Positions 46,143-56,325 of a stretch of DNA of 64,000 nt are shown here, in pieces; position 1 is the first letter of the stretch; every line of letters begins with the position of its first letter. This stretch comes from Magnetospirillum gryphiswaldense MSR-1 v2 (GTDB taxonomy: Bacteria; Pseudomonadota; Alphaproteobacteria; Rhodospirillales; Magnetospirillaceae), in contig NC_023065.1 of NCBI RefSeq assembly GCF_000513295.1, forward strand, positions 1,178,001-1,242,000, given 5' to 3'. The notes beneath the pieces were generated by a model. It did not search any database. It saw only the letters and a list, made by a program, of their open reading frames with translations, and was not told where the DNA came from. Position numbers and translations under genes: made by a program.

Positions 46143-49100
46143 TCACCCCGCCTTGGCGATTTCCACCAGCTTGGCGATCAGCTTCTGCGCCAGCTTGACC
46201 CGCTTGGCCGGCTCGTCCCAGGCGCGGACGAAGACCAGTTTGTGGTCGGGGCGCAGCTTGGCGGCACCGGCCTGCTGGGCGATGTATTGCACCAGACCGA
46301 TGGGATTGGCGAAGACATTGCCACGGAAGGTGACCACCGCCCCCTTGGGACCGGCATCCAGCTTTTCCACCCCGGCCTGTTTGCACAAGGCCTTGACCGC
46401 CACCACTTCCAGCAGGTTTTCCACCTCGGGCGGCATGGTGCCGAAGCGGTCGACCAGCTCGGCCGCCAATTGATCGATTTCCTCGCGGTCGGCCAAGGTG
46501 GCGATGCGGCGATAAAGCGACAAACGCACCGACAGGTCGGCCACATAGGTATCGGGGATCAGCACCGGCGTGCCCAAGGTGATCTGCGGCGACCATTCTT
46601 CCACCGCCATCTCGCCCTCGCCGCCCTTGGCGGCGGCCACCGCTTCCTCGATCAGTTGCTGGTAAAGCTCGATGCCGACTTCGCGGATATGGCCCGATTG
46701 TTCCTCGCCCAGCAGATTGCCGGCGCCCCGGATATCCAGGTCATGGCTGGCCAATTGGAAACCGGCGCCTAAGCTGTCCAGCGTCTGCATCACATGCAGG
46801 CGCTTTTCCGCCGGCTTCGACAAAACCTTGTCGGTGGGCAGGGTGAAATAGGCATAGCCACGGGTCTTGCCGCGCCCGACGCGACCGCGCAACTGATAAA
46901 GCTGGCCCAGGCCGAACATGTCGGCACGGTGGATGATCAAGGTGTTGACCGATGGCATGTCCAGGCCGGATTCGATGATGTTGGTGGACAACAGCACGTC
47001 GTATTGCTTGTCGCCGAAGGCGGTCATCACCTCTTCCAGCTCGGTCGGCGTCAACCGGCCATGGGCGATGGCGCATTTGACCTCGGGCACCAGCTTGGCC
47101 AGCCGGTCGGCGACGCGGTCGATATCGGCCAGACGCGGGCAGACGTAAAACACCTGACCGCCCCGATAGCGTTCGCGCAGGATGGCTTCGCGCAATACCA
47201 CCGGATCGAAGGGCAGCACGAAGGTGCGCACCACCAGACGGTCCACCGGCGGGGTGGCGATGACGCTCATCTCCTTGACCCCGGTCAGCGCCAGTTGCAG
47301 CGTGCGCGGAATCGGGGTGGCGGTCAGGGTCAGCACGTGGACGTCGGATTTCAGCTGTTTCAGCCGCTCCTTGTGGCCGACGCCGAAATGCTGTTCCTCG
47401 TCGATGATCAACAGGCCCAGGCGCTTGAAATTGATGGATTTGGCCAGCACCGCATGGGTGCCGACGACGATGTCGACCGAGCCGTCGGCCAGCCCGGCCT
47501 TGACCTCGTTCGCCCGCTTGGCCGTCACCAGCCGCGACAATTGCTCGACCTTCAGCGGCAAGCCGTGGAACCGGTCGGAGAAATTGCGGTAATGCTGGCG
47601 CGCCAACAGCGTGGTCGGCACCACCACCGCCACCTGCATGCCGCTCATGGCGGCGACGAAGGCGGCGCGCATGGCCACTTCGGTCTTGCCGAAACCCACA
47701 TCGCCACAGACCAGACGATCCATGGGCCGGCCCGATCCCAGGTCGGCCACCGTATCCTCGATGGCGCGGGCCTGATCCTCGGTCTCGGCATAGGGGAAGC
47801 GGGCGCAGAATTCGTCCCACAGCCCTTCCGGCGGGGTCAGGGATTCCGATTTGCGCAACTGGCGCTGGGCGGCGATGGCGATCAACTGGTCGGCCATGTC
47901 GCGGATGCGCTTTTTCAGCTTGGCTTTGCGCGACTGCCACGCCACCCCGCCCAGGCGGTCGAGCTGGGCGCCGGCCTGTTCCGAGCCGTAACGGGTGAGA
48001 ACCTCGATATTTTCCACCGGCACGAACAGCTTGTCGCCGCCGTCATAGATCACCCGCAAGCAATCATGCGGCGCGCCCGACACTTGCAACGTCACCAGAC
48101 CGTCATAACGACCGATGCCGTGTTCCAGATGGACGACCAGATCGCCTTCGGCCAGGGCCGAGGCCTCGGCCAGGAATTGCGAGCCCTTGCGCTTTTTCTT
48201 GGCCGGACGGGCCAGACGGTCGCCCAGCAGATCCTGTTCGGTGATCACCGCCACGTCGTCGGTGACGAAACCGTGATCCAGGGCCAGCACCACCATGGGC
48301 AGGGATTTGGCCGGGGTGGCCAGCGCCTCGGGCCAGCTATCGACCAGAACCGGCTTCAGGCCGTGATCGGCCAGCACATGCGACAGGCGATCGCGCGATC
48401 CGGCGCTCCAGGCGGCCAGGACCGAACGGCGGCTTTTTTCCGCCCCCACATGCTCGCGCAGCGCCTCATAGACATTGCCGTCGGGCCGCGCCCGGATGTC
48501 GGAGAAATCGCGCCCAGGCCTGCCGCCGGCATCGGCGCCTTTTTCGCTGGCCGGGCCGAACGGCGACAGAGCCACGCACGGGCGGGTGGCCAGCAGGCGG
48601 TCCCATTCGTCCTTTTCCAGGTACAGCCGGTTGGGCGGCAACGGGTGATAGACCATGCCCGATTCGGCCAAGCCGGCGCCGGTGATGGTGCGCCTTGCGT
48701 CGTAATATTCCAGCACCAGGGCATGGCGGGCGTCGCGCGCCTCTTCCACCTGATGGTCCAGCACCGCCAGGGCGTCGGGGACATAGGCGAACAGGGTATC
48801 CATGCCGTCATGGAACAACGGCAGCCAATGTTCCATGCCGTTGAACTTGATGCCCTGGGAAATGGCCTCGTACAGCGGGTCGGGGCCGCTGACCACGCCG
48901 AACATCTCGCGGTAGGTGCTGCGGAAGCGGGCGATGGCGGCATCGTCCAGCGTCACCTCGCTGACCGGAACCAGGGAAAAGCTTTGCAGTTTGCCGCTGG
49001 TGCGCTGGCTCATGGGGTCGAAGCTGCGGATGCTTTCCAACTCGTCGCCGAAGAAATCCAGGCGCACCGGCTCGGGCGTGCCGGGCGGGAACAGGTCAAG

Positions 49101-49610
49101 GATACCGCCGCGCACCGCGTATTCGCCCGGCTCCATCACCGTATCGGTGCGGCCATAGCCGTTGCGGTTGAGATAGGCGACGATGCCGTCGATATCCAGC
49201 CGCCCACCCACCTGGGCCGACAGGCTGGACGAGGCCAGCACCTGACGCGGCGGCACCCTTTGTACCAGGGCGGCGACCGAGGTCAGCACCACCCGCGCCC
49301 CCTGGCCCGGTCCCTGGGCCAGCTTGCACAAACCGTCGACGCGGCGCGCCACCAGATCCACATGGGGCGACACCCGGTCATAGGGCACGCAATCCCAGGC
49401 GGGAATATCCACCACCTCGATATCGGGAGCGAAAAAAGCCAGGGCCTCGGCCATGCGGGCCATGCGGCCATCATCGCGGGCGACATACAGAACATCCCGC
49501 CCGATCCAGGCCCGGGCCAGTTCGGCCACCGTCAGGGCATCGGCGCCATCGGGGGTGCCGGCAAGAGTCTGTCGGCCCGGAGCGTCAGAGATATTCTGTA
49601 TTTTAATCAA
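46143..49610 (-). CDS. mfd: Transcription-repair coupling factor Mfd
   Basis: An 1155-residue ATPase that removes stalled RNA polymerase and recruits UvrA. It has the UvrB-like N-terminus, the RNA-polymerase interaction domain (LVVHLEHGIGRYDGLVTL), a superfamily 2 helicase core with Walker A GDVGFGKTEVAMRAAF, DEEQ box IDEEQHFGVGHKERL, the QLRGRVGRGKTRGYAYF motif VI region, and the TRCF C-terminal domain. Its first bases overlap the sdhE stop. Confidence 0.97.
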   Translation of the reverse strand: MIKIQNISDAPGRQTLAGTPDGADALTVAELARAWIGRDVLYVARDDGRMARMAEALAFFAPDIEVVDIPAWDCVPYDRVSPHVDLVARRVDGLCKLAQGPGQGARVVLTSVAALVQRVPPRQVLASSSLSAQVGGRLDIDGIVAYLNRNGYGRTDTVMEPGEYAVRGGILDLFPPGTPEPVRLDFFGDELESIRSFDPMSQRTSGKLQSFSLVPVSEVTLDDAAIARFRSTYREMFGVVSGPDPLYEAISQGIKFNGMEHWLPLFHDGMDTLFAYVPDALAVLDHQVEEARDARHALVLEYYDARRTITGAGLAESGMVYHPLPPNRLYLEKDEWDRLLATRPCVALSPFGPASEKGADAGGRPGRDFSDIRARPDGNVYEALREHVGAEKSRRSVLAAWSAGSRDRLSHVLADHGLKPVLVDSWPEALATPAKSLPMVVLALDHGFVTDDVAVITEQDLLGDRLARPAKKKRKGSQFLAEASALAEGDLVVHLEHGIGRYDGLVTLQVSGAPHDCLRVIYDGGDKLFVPVENIEVLTRYGSEQAGAQLDRLGGVAWQSRKAKLKKRIRDMADQLIAIAAQRQLRKSESLTPPEGLWDEFCARFPYAETEDQARAIEDTVADLGSGRPMDRLVCGDVGFGKTEVAMRAAFVAAMSGMQVAVVVPTTLLARQHYRNFSDRFHGLPLKVEQLSRLVTAKRANEVKAGLADGSVDIVVGTHAVLAKSINFKRLGLLIIDEEQHFGVGHKERLKQLKSDVHVLTLTATPIPRTLQLALTGVKEMSVIATPPVDRLVVRTFVLPFDPVVLREAILRERYRGGQVFYVCPRLADIDRVADRLAKLVPEVKCAIAHGRLTPTELEEVMTAFGDKQYDVLLSTNIIESGLDMPSVNTLIIHRADMFGLGQLYQLRGRVGRGKTRGYAYFTLPTDKVLSKPAEKRLHVMQTLDSLGAGFQLASHDLDIRGAGNLLGEEQSGHIREVGIELYQQLIEEAVAAAKGGEGEMAVEEWSPQITLGTPVLIPDTYVADLSVRLSLYRRIATLADREEIDQLAAELVDRFGTMPPEVENLLEVVAVKALCKQAGVEKLDAGPKGAVVTFRGNVFANPIGLVQYIAQQAGAAKLRPDHKLVFVRAWDEPAKRVKLAQKLIAKLVEIAKAG

Positions 49611-49921
49611 CGGATTGCAGCTTCATTCTGAACGAAATTCTTAATCATCCGCATGACGTCGTGATCCAGATGGGCGGGCACGTCCACCTTACCGGTGACC
49701 CAGTTGAACAGGTCGGTGTCGGTTTCGGCGATCAAGGTCTCGAAGCGGTCGACCTGCTCGGCGCTCAGGCTATACAGATATTTTTCGGCGAAGCCGCCGA
49801 ACAGGATGTCGTTTTCGTTCGAGCCCATGTGGTGGGCGCGAAACTTCAATCGCTTCAATCGTGCTTCTTCCATGATCGCCTGTACGCTTGGATGGACCTG
49901 ATCCCTGGCCTTGGCGGCCAA
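49607..49921 (-). CDS. sdhE: FAD assembly factor SdhE
   Basis: A 104-residue protein of the SdhE/Sdh5 family, which helps attach FAD to succinate dehydrogenase. It shows RLKRLKFRAHHMGSNENDILFGGFAEKYLYSLSAEQVDRFETLIAETDTDLFNWVTG. The family RGxxE motif reads M-G-S-N-E at 32-36, so the usual Arg is Met. It overlaps mfd by four bases and diverges from recG. Confidence 0.9.
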   Translation of the reverse strand: MAAKARDQVHPSVQAIMEEARLKRLKFRAHHMGSNENDILFGGFAEKYLYSLSAEQVDRFETLIAETDTDLFNWVTGKVDVPAHLDHDVMRMIKNFVQNEAAIR

Positions 49922-49982
49922 GCGGCTCTAGGATATAGAGCGTTCCCACCCATCTGTCAGCATCAAGCCCACAAAAATCCCC

Positions 49983-52064
49983 ATGCGCCCCAGCCTGCTG
50001 AACCCATTGTTCGCGCCGATCACCACGCTTGCCGGCATCGGCCCCAAGCTGGCACCGTTTTATGAACGCCTGGCCGGCGGGCGCGTGGTCGATTTGCTGT
50101 GGCACCTGCCGTCGGGCGTCATCGACCGCCGCTTCGCCCCCAAGCTGGCCGAGGCGCCGGCGGGCAAGGTCGCCACCATCACCGTGCAGATAGAGGCCCA
50201 TTTCCCCTCAGGCAGCCCCAAACGGCCCTATCGGGTGCGCTGTTCCGACGAGACCGGCTTCGCCCATCTGGTGTTCTTCCATGGGCGCGAGGATTGGCTG
50301 CGCCGGCAATTGCCGGAAGGCGAATGGCGGGTGATCAGCGGTGTGGTCGAGCATTTCAACGACGGCATCCAGATCACCCATCCCGACCACATCGTGCCGG
50401 TGGCCGAGCGCGAACAGGTGATGAATATCGAGCCGGTCTATCCGCTGACCGGCGGGCTGACCGCGCGCATGGTGGCCAAGACCATCCGGGCGGCGGTGGA
50501 TCAGGCACCGCAAATGCCCGAGTGGCAGGATGCCGCCTGGTTCGCCCGCAATGCCTGGCCGTCCTGGCATCAGGCGCTGGACAGCCTGCACCGCCCGCAA
50601 TCGGAACAGGCGGTGATCGAGGACAGCCCCGCCCGCCGCCGGCTGGCCTTCGACGAATTGCTGGCCAACCAATTGGCGCTGATGATGGTGCGCGCCCATA
50701 TGCGCAAGCTAAAGGGCCGGCCCATCGCGGTCTCCACCCATCTGCGTCCGCAGGTGCTGGCGGCCCTGCCCTTTACCCTGACGGCGGCGCAAACCCGCTC
50801 CCTGGCCGAGATCGATGCCGACATGGCCGAGCCCCTGCGCATGCTCAGGCTGCTGCAAGGCGATGTGGGCAGCGGCAAGACGGTGGTGGCCCTGCTGGCC
50901 ATGCTGAACGCGGTGGAAGCAGGCGCCCAGGCGGCGCTGATGGCGCCGACCGAAATCCTGGCCCGCCAGCACATGGAAACCATCGCGCCTTTGGTGGAAG
51001 GCGCCGGCTTGCGGGTGGCGCTGCTGACCGGGCGCGACAAGGGCAAGGCCCGCGACGCCATCCTGGCCGATCTGGCGGCGGGCCACATCCATATCATCAT
51101 CGGCACCCACGCTTTGTTTCAGGAAGACGTCGCCTATGCCGACCTCGCCTTCGCCGTCATCGACGAACAGCACCGCTTCGGCGTGCATCAGCGGCTGGAA
51201 CTGGCGTCCAAGGGCCAAGCGGTGGACATGCTGGTGATGACCGCCACCCCCATCCCGCGCACGCTGTTGCTGACCAGCTATGGCGACATGGATGCATCAC
51301 GGCTGGACGAGAAGCCGCCGGGGCGGCAGCCGGTTTCCACCCGCGCCCTGCCGTTGTCACGCATGGACGAGGTGGTGGACGGCATCGGTCGTGCCGTCAA
51401 GGCTGGCGCCCGCGTCTATTGGGTCTGCCCGCTGGTGGAGGATTCGGAAACCTCCGATCTGGCCGCCGCCGAGGAACGCCACCGCCATCTGTCGCAAGTG
51501 TTCGGCGACGGAATCGGGCTGGTGCATGGCAAGATGAAGGGACCGGCCAAGGACAAGGTGATGGCCGATTTCGCCGCCGGCCAGTTGTCGGTCCTGGTGG
51601 CGACCACGGTGATCGAGGTGGGCGTCAACGTCCCCGAGGCCACCATCATGGTCATCGAACACGCCGAACGCTTCGGCCTGGCCCAGTTGCACCAGTTGCG
51701 CGGTCGGGTCGGGCGCGGCAGCGGCGCCTCGAGCTGTCTGTTGCTGTACGGGGCGCCTCTGTCGGAAAACGCCAAGGCGCGGCTGGAAATCATGCGCGCC
51801 ACCGAGGACGGTTTCGTCATCGCCGAGGAAGATTTGCGCCTGCGCGGCGGCGGCGAGATTTTAGGCACACGGCAAAGCGGCCTGCCGGAATTCAAACTGG
51901 CCGATCTGGCCCTGCACGGCGACTTGCTGGCCGCCGCCCGCGACGATGCGGCGCTGATCCTGGCCCGCGACCCCGAGTTGACATCGGAGCGCGGTCAGGC
52001 CCTGCGGGTGTTGCTGTACCTGTTCGAGCGCGACGCTGCCGTCCACACCCTCAGGTCAGGCTGA
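49983..52064 (+). CDS. recG: ATP-dependent DNA helicase RecG
   Basis: A 693-residue helicase that remodels stalled forks and Holliday junctions. The wedge/OB domain fills the first 200 residues, starting RPSLLNPLFAPITTLAGIGPKLAPFYERL. The helicase core has Walker A GDVGSGKTVVALLAM, DEQH box IDEQHRFGVHQRLEL, TATPIPRTL and motif VI LHQLRGRVGRGSGASSCLLLY. Its last 14 bases overlap the convergent DUF502 gene. Confidence 0.97.
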   Translation: MRPSLLNPLFAPITTLAGIGPKLAPFYERLAGGRVVDLLWHLPSGVIDRRFAPKLAEAPAGKVATITVQIEAHFPSGSPKRPYRVRCSDETGFAHLVFFHGREDWLRRQLPEGEWRVISGVVEHFNDGIQITHPDHIVPVAEREQVMNIEPVYPLTGGLTARMVAKTIRAAVDQAPQMPEWQDAAWFARNAWPSWHQALDSLHRPQSEQAVIEDSPARRRLAFDELLANQLALMMVRAHMRKLKGRPIAVSTHLRPQVLAALPFTLTAAQTRSLAEIDADMAEPLRMLRLLQGDVGSGKTVVALLAMLNAVEAGAQAALMAPTEILARQHMETIAPLVEGAGLRVALLTGRDKGKARDAILADLAAGHIHIIIGTHALFQEDVAYADLAFAVIDEQHRFGVHQRLELASKGQAVDMLVMTATPIPRTLLLTSYGDMDASRLDEKPPGRQPVSTRALPLSRMDEVVDGIGRAVKAGARVYWVCPLVEDSETSDLAAAEERHRHLSQVFGDGIGLVHGKMKGPAKDKVMADFAAGQLSVLVATTVIEVGVNVPEATIMVIEHAERFGLAQLHQLRGRVGRGSGASSCLLLYGAPLSENAKARLEIMRATEDGFVIAEEDLRLRGGGEILGTRQSGLPEFKLADLALHGDLLAAARDDAALILARDPELTSERGQALRVLLYLFERDAAVHTLRSG

Positions 52065-52752
52065 GTTCCGGCTGATCTTCCAGCGGTTTGCGGTGCGACG
52101 GCACCAGGATGCCGGTGGAAATGACCATCTTCAGCCCCTCCTCCACGTTCATGTCCAGTACGCGGACGTCGCGGCGCGGCAGGAACAATAGAAAACCCGA
52201 GGTCGGGTTGGGGGTGGTGGGGACGAAGACATTGACCATGTCGTCATCGGCGAAAACCTCGCCGATTTCACCGGCGGTGGTGCCGGTGATGAAGGCCATG
52301 GTCCAGATACCCTTCCTGGGGTACTCGATCAACGCCACTTCGCGGAAGGCATTGGCCTTTTGCGCCAGCATGGTCTCGAAAATCTGCTTCACCGCCGAAT
52401 AGATGCCCGACAGCACCGGCATGCGCTGCAAGATGATGTCGTAGACCTTGACCAAGATACGACCGACGAAACCGGCGGTGACCATGCCGATCAAGGTCAG
52501 CCCGACCATCACCGCGATCAGGCCGAAACCGGGAAAGCCCCAATATTGCGGGTTCAGCTCCGGCGGCACCAGCGGCGACACCTGATTGTCCATGAACTTG
52601 ATGAACTGCCAGGCGATGTAGAAGGTGATGGAAATCGGCGCCGTCACCAGGATGCCGGCGAAGAAATAGGCCCGCAGCCGCGCCAGCATGCCGATATGGA
52701 ACGGTACCGCCTTGGTCACCTTCGCCGGTCGTGCTGGGCTTTGCTCGTTCAT
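52051..52752 (-). CDS. DUF502 family membrane protein
   Basis: A 233-residue protein with two predicted membrane segments (about 28-50 and 73-100) and a soluble C-terminal part. The motif FAGILVTAPISITFYIAWQFIKFMD and YSAVKQIFETMLAQKANAFREVALIEYPRKGIWTMAFITG are DUF502 marks. Function unknown. It lies 10 bases after the HlyD gene on the same strand and may be co-transcribed with the secretion genes. Confidence 0.88.
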   Translation of the reverse strand: MNEQSPARPAKVTKAVPFHIGMLARLRAYFFAGILVTAPISITFYIAWQFIKFMDNQVSPLVPPELNPQYWGFPGFGLIAVMVGLTLIGMVTAGFVGRILVKVYDIILQRMPVLSGIYSAVKQIFETMLAQKANAFREVALIEYPRKGIWTMAFITGTTAGEIGEVFADDDMVNVFVPTTPNPTSGFLLFLPRRDVRVLDMNVEEGLKMVISTGILVPSHRKPLEDQPELSLT

Positions 52753-52762
52753 AATCGACCGA

Positions 52763-54151
52763 TCACCGTTCGTGGAAGGATTGCTGAAGCTGAGTGAAGA
52801 TAGGTTTCAGCATGTACTGAAACAAGGTCTTGTCGCCGGTAATGATTTCCGCCGACACGGTCATGCCTGGGGTGACGACGAAATTGCCGGGGTCCGAGCC
52901 CACGTAATTCTGCTCCAGGCTGACCTGGGCCTTGAAGAAGGGCTCGCCCTTCTCGTTGAGGAAGGTGGACGCCGACAGCTTTTCCAGCTTGCCCATGATC
53001 GAGCCATAACGGGCGAAGTCGTAGGTGGTGACCTTGATCCGCACCTTCTGGCCCACATGCAGGTGGCCGACGTCACGGGGCAGAACCTTGGCCTCGACCC
53101 GAAGCTCGCGGTTGACCGGCACGATCTCGCTGACCAGCCCGCCGGGCTGGATCACCGCGCCCTGGTTCTTCACCGTCAATCCCTTGATATAGCCGTGCGA
53201 GGGCGATTCGATGATCAGACGGGTCACCCGGTCTTCCAGGCGCGAAATGGTTTCCTGCACCTGGGCCAACTCAGCGATGCTGACCCCCATTTCATCCATG
53301 TTCTGCTTTTGCAGCGCCGATTGGCTGTCGATCAGGCGGTTTTCCATTTCCGACACCGCTTGGCGTGCGGTCACCGTCTGGCCCAGGATACGGGTCAGTT
53401 CGCCCTCGGCCCGGGCCAGTTCGCGCCGGGTGTCCAGATGGGTGATGCGGGTGACCAGCCCCTTGGCCACCAATTCATCGCGGATTTTCATTTCCTCGGC
53501 CAGCGCCGCCACCTGTTCGCGCAGGCTTTTATGCTGCGATTCCATCAGCTTGAGGTCAGAGCGCTTTTGGTCGATCTGGGACAGGATGATGGAGCGGGCG
53601 GTATCGCGGGCCTGGGATTGCGCCTGAAAGATGGATTGGTTGTCCTGCACCAAGGTGCGGTATTGCGGACCGGCAAAGCTGAAATCGGGCGCGCGTCCCT
53701 CGACGAAGGCGCGCAGGCGTTCCGATTTGAGCAGCAGGGTCATTTCACGGGCGCGGGTCTGTTCCAACTCGGCCAGGGCCTGGGCCGGCGACAGCTTGAT
53801 GATGGGTTGGCCGACCTCGACCAGTTCGCCTTCCTTGACCAGGATTTCATCGACGATGCCGCCTTCCAGATGCTGCACTGTCTTGACCGAGCCCAAGGGC
53901 AGGATTTCGCCTTCGGCCACCGCCACTTCGTCCACCGTGGTAAGCGCGCTCCACACCAGGAAGACGGCGCAGGCGGCGCAGGCCAGATAGATGGTCAGCC
54001 GGATCAGGGGCGCCGTGCCGCTTTCCTCTAACTGCACCGCCTGGGCCAAGTGGCGGGCCACCCGGCTGGATTGCTTGATGGGCGGACGCGCCTCCGTGCC
54101 CGGGGCCGGAGGCGTCGATTGCGGGACGTTGACGAGACTTTGGCTGGTCAT
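52763..54151 (-). CDS. Type I secretion membrane fusion protein (HlyD family)
   Basis: A 462-residue adaptor with an N-terminal cytoplasmic part, one membrane helix (about 48-68), a barrel-sandwich start (VAEGEILPLGSVKTVQHLEGGIVDEILVKEGELVEVGQPII), a long coiled coil (about 110-290) and a C-terminal beta-barrel (MTVSAEIITGDKTLFQYMLKPI). HlyD proteins join an ABC exporter to TolC. It starts 3 bases after the second ABC gene. Confidence 0.94.
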   Translation of the reverse strand: MTSQSLVNVPQSTPPAPGTEARPPIKQSSRVARHLAQAVQLEESGTAPLIRLTIYLACAACAVFLVWSALTTVDEVAVAEGEILPLGSVKTVQHLEGGIVDEILVKEGELVEVGQPIIKLSPAQALAELEQTRAREMTLLLKSERLRAFVEGRAPDFSFAGPQYRTLVQDNQSIFQAQSQARDTARSIILSQIDQKRSDLKLMESQHKSLREQVAALAEEMKIRDELVAKGLVTRITHLDTRRELARAEGELTRILGQTVTARQAVSEMENRLIDSQSALQKQNMDEMGVSIAELAQVQETISRLEDRVTRLIIESPSHGYIKGLTVKNQGAVIQPGGLVSEIVPVNRELRVEAKVLPRDVGHLHVGQKVRIKVTTYDFARYGSIMGKLEKLSASTFLNEKGEPFFKAQVSLEQNYVGSDPGNFVVTPGMTVSAEIITGDKTLFQYMLKPIFTQLQQSFHER

Positions 54152-54153
54152 GG

Positions 54154-56325
54154 CTAGATCAGATCCGGTGGGATACGGGCGCGGACTTCGTCGGCAGGGC
54201 CTGCCAGACGCAGGTAACCGCCGTCGAAAACCAGGATTTTATCGGCAAAACGCAAATGGCTGGGCCGGTGGGTCACCATGAAGATGGTGGACTGGCCACG
54301 GAAATACTCGACCGCCTGCATGAACTGGCGATCGCCTTCGAAATCCAGGCCGTTGACCGGTTCGTCGAACAACATCAACGGGCTGCGCTTGAGATAGCCC
54401 CGCGCCAACGACAGTTTCTGCACGAAGCTGGTCGGCAGATGGTCGATGGTGCCATCGCCGACACGGGTTTCCAGCCCGCGCGGCAAGGCTTTGATTTCAT
54501 CCCACACATCGGCCAGTTCGCAGGCCCAGCGGATATCGGCCTCGGTGGCAGTGGGCTGGGCAAGACGCAGGTTCTGAGCAACGGTGCCGAAATACAGGTT
54601 GCACACCTGCGGCACATAGGCGATGGCGTGGCGCAGTTCCAGCGGATCGATCTGGCGCATGTCGGCATTGTCGATACGCACCGAGCCGGCCTGCGGCGCG
54701 TAAAGCCCCATCATCAGCTTGATGATGGTCGACTTGCCCGAGCCGTTGCGCCCGGTCACCGCCACCACTTCGCCCGGCTCCACGTCGAACGACACGCCGA
54801 CCAGGGCCGGGTCGGCGTCGTTGGCATAACGCAGGCTGACGCGTGAGAACGACACCCTGCCCTTCAGGTTCTTCAGGGGCGCCACCATGGCCCTGGGGTC
54901 GCGCTCGGGCTTCAAATTCATCAACTGGTCGATCTGGGCGATGGAGCCGCGCACCTGTTCGACCCGCTGGATCAGGGTGAAGGCGGTCTGCAACGGCCCC
55001 AACACCCGCCACACCAGCATCATGGCGGCGATCAGGCCGCCGGTGGTCATGTTGCCGTCGATGACGCCCAACACGCCGGTGGCGATGGTCGCCAACCCCG
55101 ACGACACGATCAGGATATTGGAACCGGTGGTGATCAGCGCGGCGAAGATACCGTTCTTGAAGCCGCCATAGGCGGCGCGGGCGGACATCTCGCGATAGCG
55201 CTTGACCCAGTCGTGTTCCGCCGCCGACAGCTTGACCGCGCGCATCTTGCCCAGGGTCTCGATCAGGAATTCCTGGCGGCGCGACGCCGCACGCGAGGCG
55301 ATGGAGACGTTCTTGCGCACCACCGGCATGACCAGGATGCCGCCGACGATGAACAGGAAGGTACTGATCACCGGCACCAGGGCCAACACGCCGCCGAGCA
55401 TGAAGATGATGGCGAAATAAAACAGGGCGAAAGGCAGTTCCATGAACACCGTGGCCAACGGCCCGGTAAAGAACTCGCGCACCGATTCGAAATCCTTGAT
55501 GCGGGCGACCTGGGCGCCGATGGTGGCGCGCTCGGTGAAGCCCGGCGGCAAGGACAGAATGTGCTGGAAGATGTTGTTGCCCATGATGTTGTCGAGACGG
55601 GCACCGATGAAAGCCAGGATGCGGGCACGCACCGCCCGCAATACGGCGTCGAAGATCAGGGCCATCCCCACTCCGGCGCACAGCGCCCACAACAAGGGCA
55701 TGGAATTGGTGCCGATCACCTTGTCATAGACGTTCATGACGAAGACCGGCGTGGCCAAGGCCATCAGGTTCAAGAACAAGGTGACGAAAAACGCCTGCCA
55801 GAACAGCGGCCGGAACCGGTCCAACACGGTGCGGAACCAGCCCACCCGGCTGGGCGCGGTCTCGCCCATGGCGGTGAAGAAATAGGCGGTGCCGGTCTGC
55901 GACAGCTCCTCGACGCGCCGGCCTTCGCCGATGGCGCTGTCGAACACCTCGATGGCATCGCTGTCCTTCGCCCGCACCACCATGGCCGGCTTATTGTCGG
56001 GCAGAAACAGGCAGGGCAGCAGACGCTTGTCGATCTCGCCCACCTTAACCCTGAGTGGCCGACTGGAATAATTGAGCTGGGCCATGACGTTGCGCAGGCC
56101 GGTCAAATCCAGGTCGTTGGCGAAGTGCGGCAACGATTCCGCCACATGGCGGGGATCGCCCTTCCATCCCAACGCCTTCAACAACGGCAACAGGCAGGCA
56201 GCCAGATCCGAGGCGGCGCTGAAGCCGCCCAGGATGTTATGGGCCATCTGCGCCTGATATTGTTCGATGGCCTGCTGACTGGCTTTGACCGATCCGGCAG
56301 CGGCGGTGTTGGCGACCTGATTCAT
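54154..56325 (-). CDS. Type I secretion ABC permease/ATPase with C39-like domain
   Basis: A 723-residue exporter. The N-terminal C39-like segment (about 30-155) has no catalytic Cys, as in LapB-type proteins. A membrane domain spans about 165-450, and the nucleotide-binding domain has Walker A GRNGSGKS at 525-532, Walker B with D654/E655 and H-loop H686. The ABC signature is degenerate: LPTSFVQ at 630-636 where LSGGQxQ is expected. The start codon overlaps the stop of the first ABC gene (ATGA), so the two are probably made together and may pair. Confidence 0.93.
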   Translation of the reverse strand: MNQVANTAAAGSVKASQQAIEQYQAQMAHNILGGFSAASDLAACLLPLLKALGWKGDPRHVAESLPHFANDLDLTGLRNVMAQLNYSSRPLRVKVGEIDKRLLPCLFLPDNKPAMVVRAKDSDAIEVFDSAIGEGRRVEELSQTGTAYFFTAMGETAPSRVGWFRTVLDRFRPLFWQAFFVTLFLNLMALATPVFVMNVYDKVIGTNSMPLLWALCAGVGMALIFDAVLRAVRARILAFIGARLDNIMGNNIFQHILSLPPGFTERATIGAQVARIKDFESVREFFTGPLATVFMELPFALFYFAIIFMLGGVLALVPVISTFLFIVGGILVMPVVRKNVSIASRAASRRQEFLIETLGKMRAVKLSAAEHDWVKRYREMSARAAYGGFKNGIFAALITTGSNILIVSSGLATIATGVLGVIDGNMTTGGLIAAMMLVWRVLGPLQTAFTLIQRVEQVRGSIAQIDQLMNLKPERDPRAMVAPLKNLKGRVSFSRVSLRYANDADPALVGVSFDVEPGEVVAVTGRNGSGKSTIIKLMMGLYAPQAGSVRIDNADMRQIDPLELRHAIAYVPQVCNLYFGTVAQNLRLAQPTATEADIRWACELADVWDEIKALPRGLETRVGDGTIDHLPTSFVQKLSLARGYLKRSPLMLFDEPVNGLDFEGDRQFMQAVEYFRGQSTIFMVTHRPSHLRFADKILVFDGGYLRLAGPADEVRARIPPDLI

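Noticed and set aside
46794-49631. Plus-strand open frame of 945 codons
   Set aside because: Antisense to mfd, with composition of a shadow frame.
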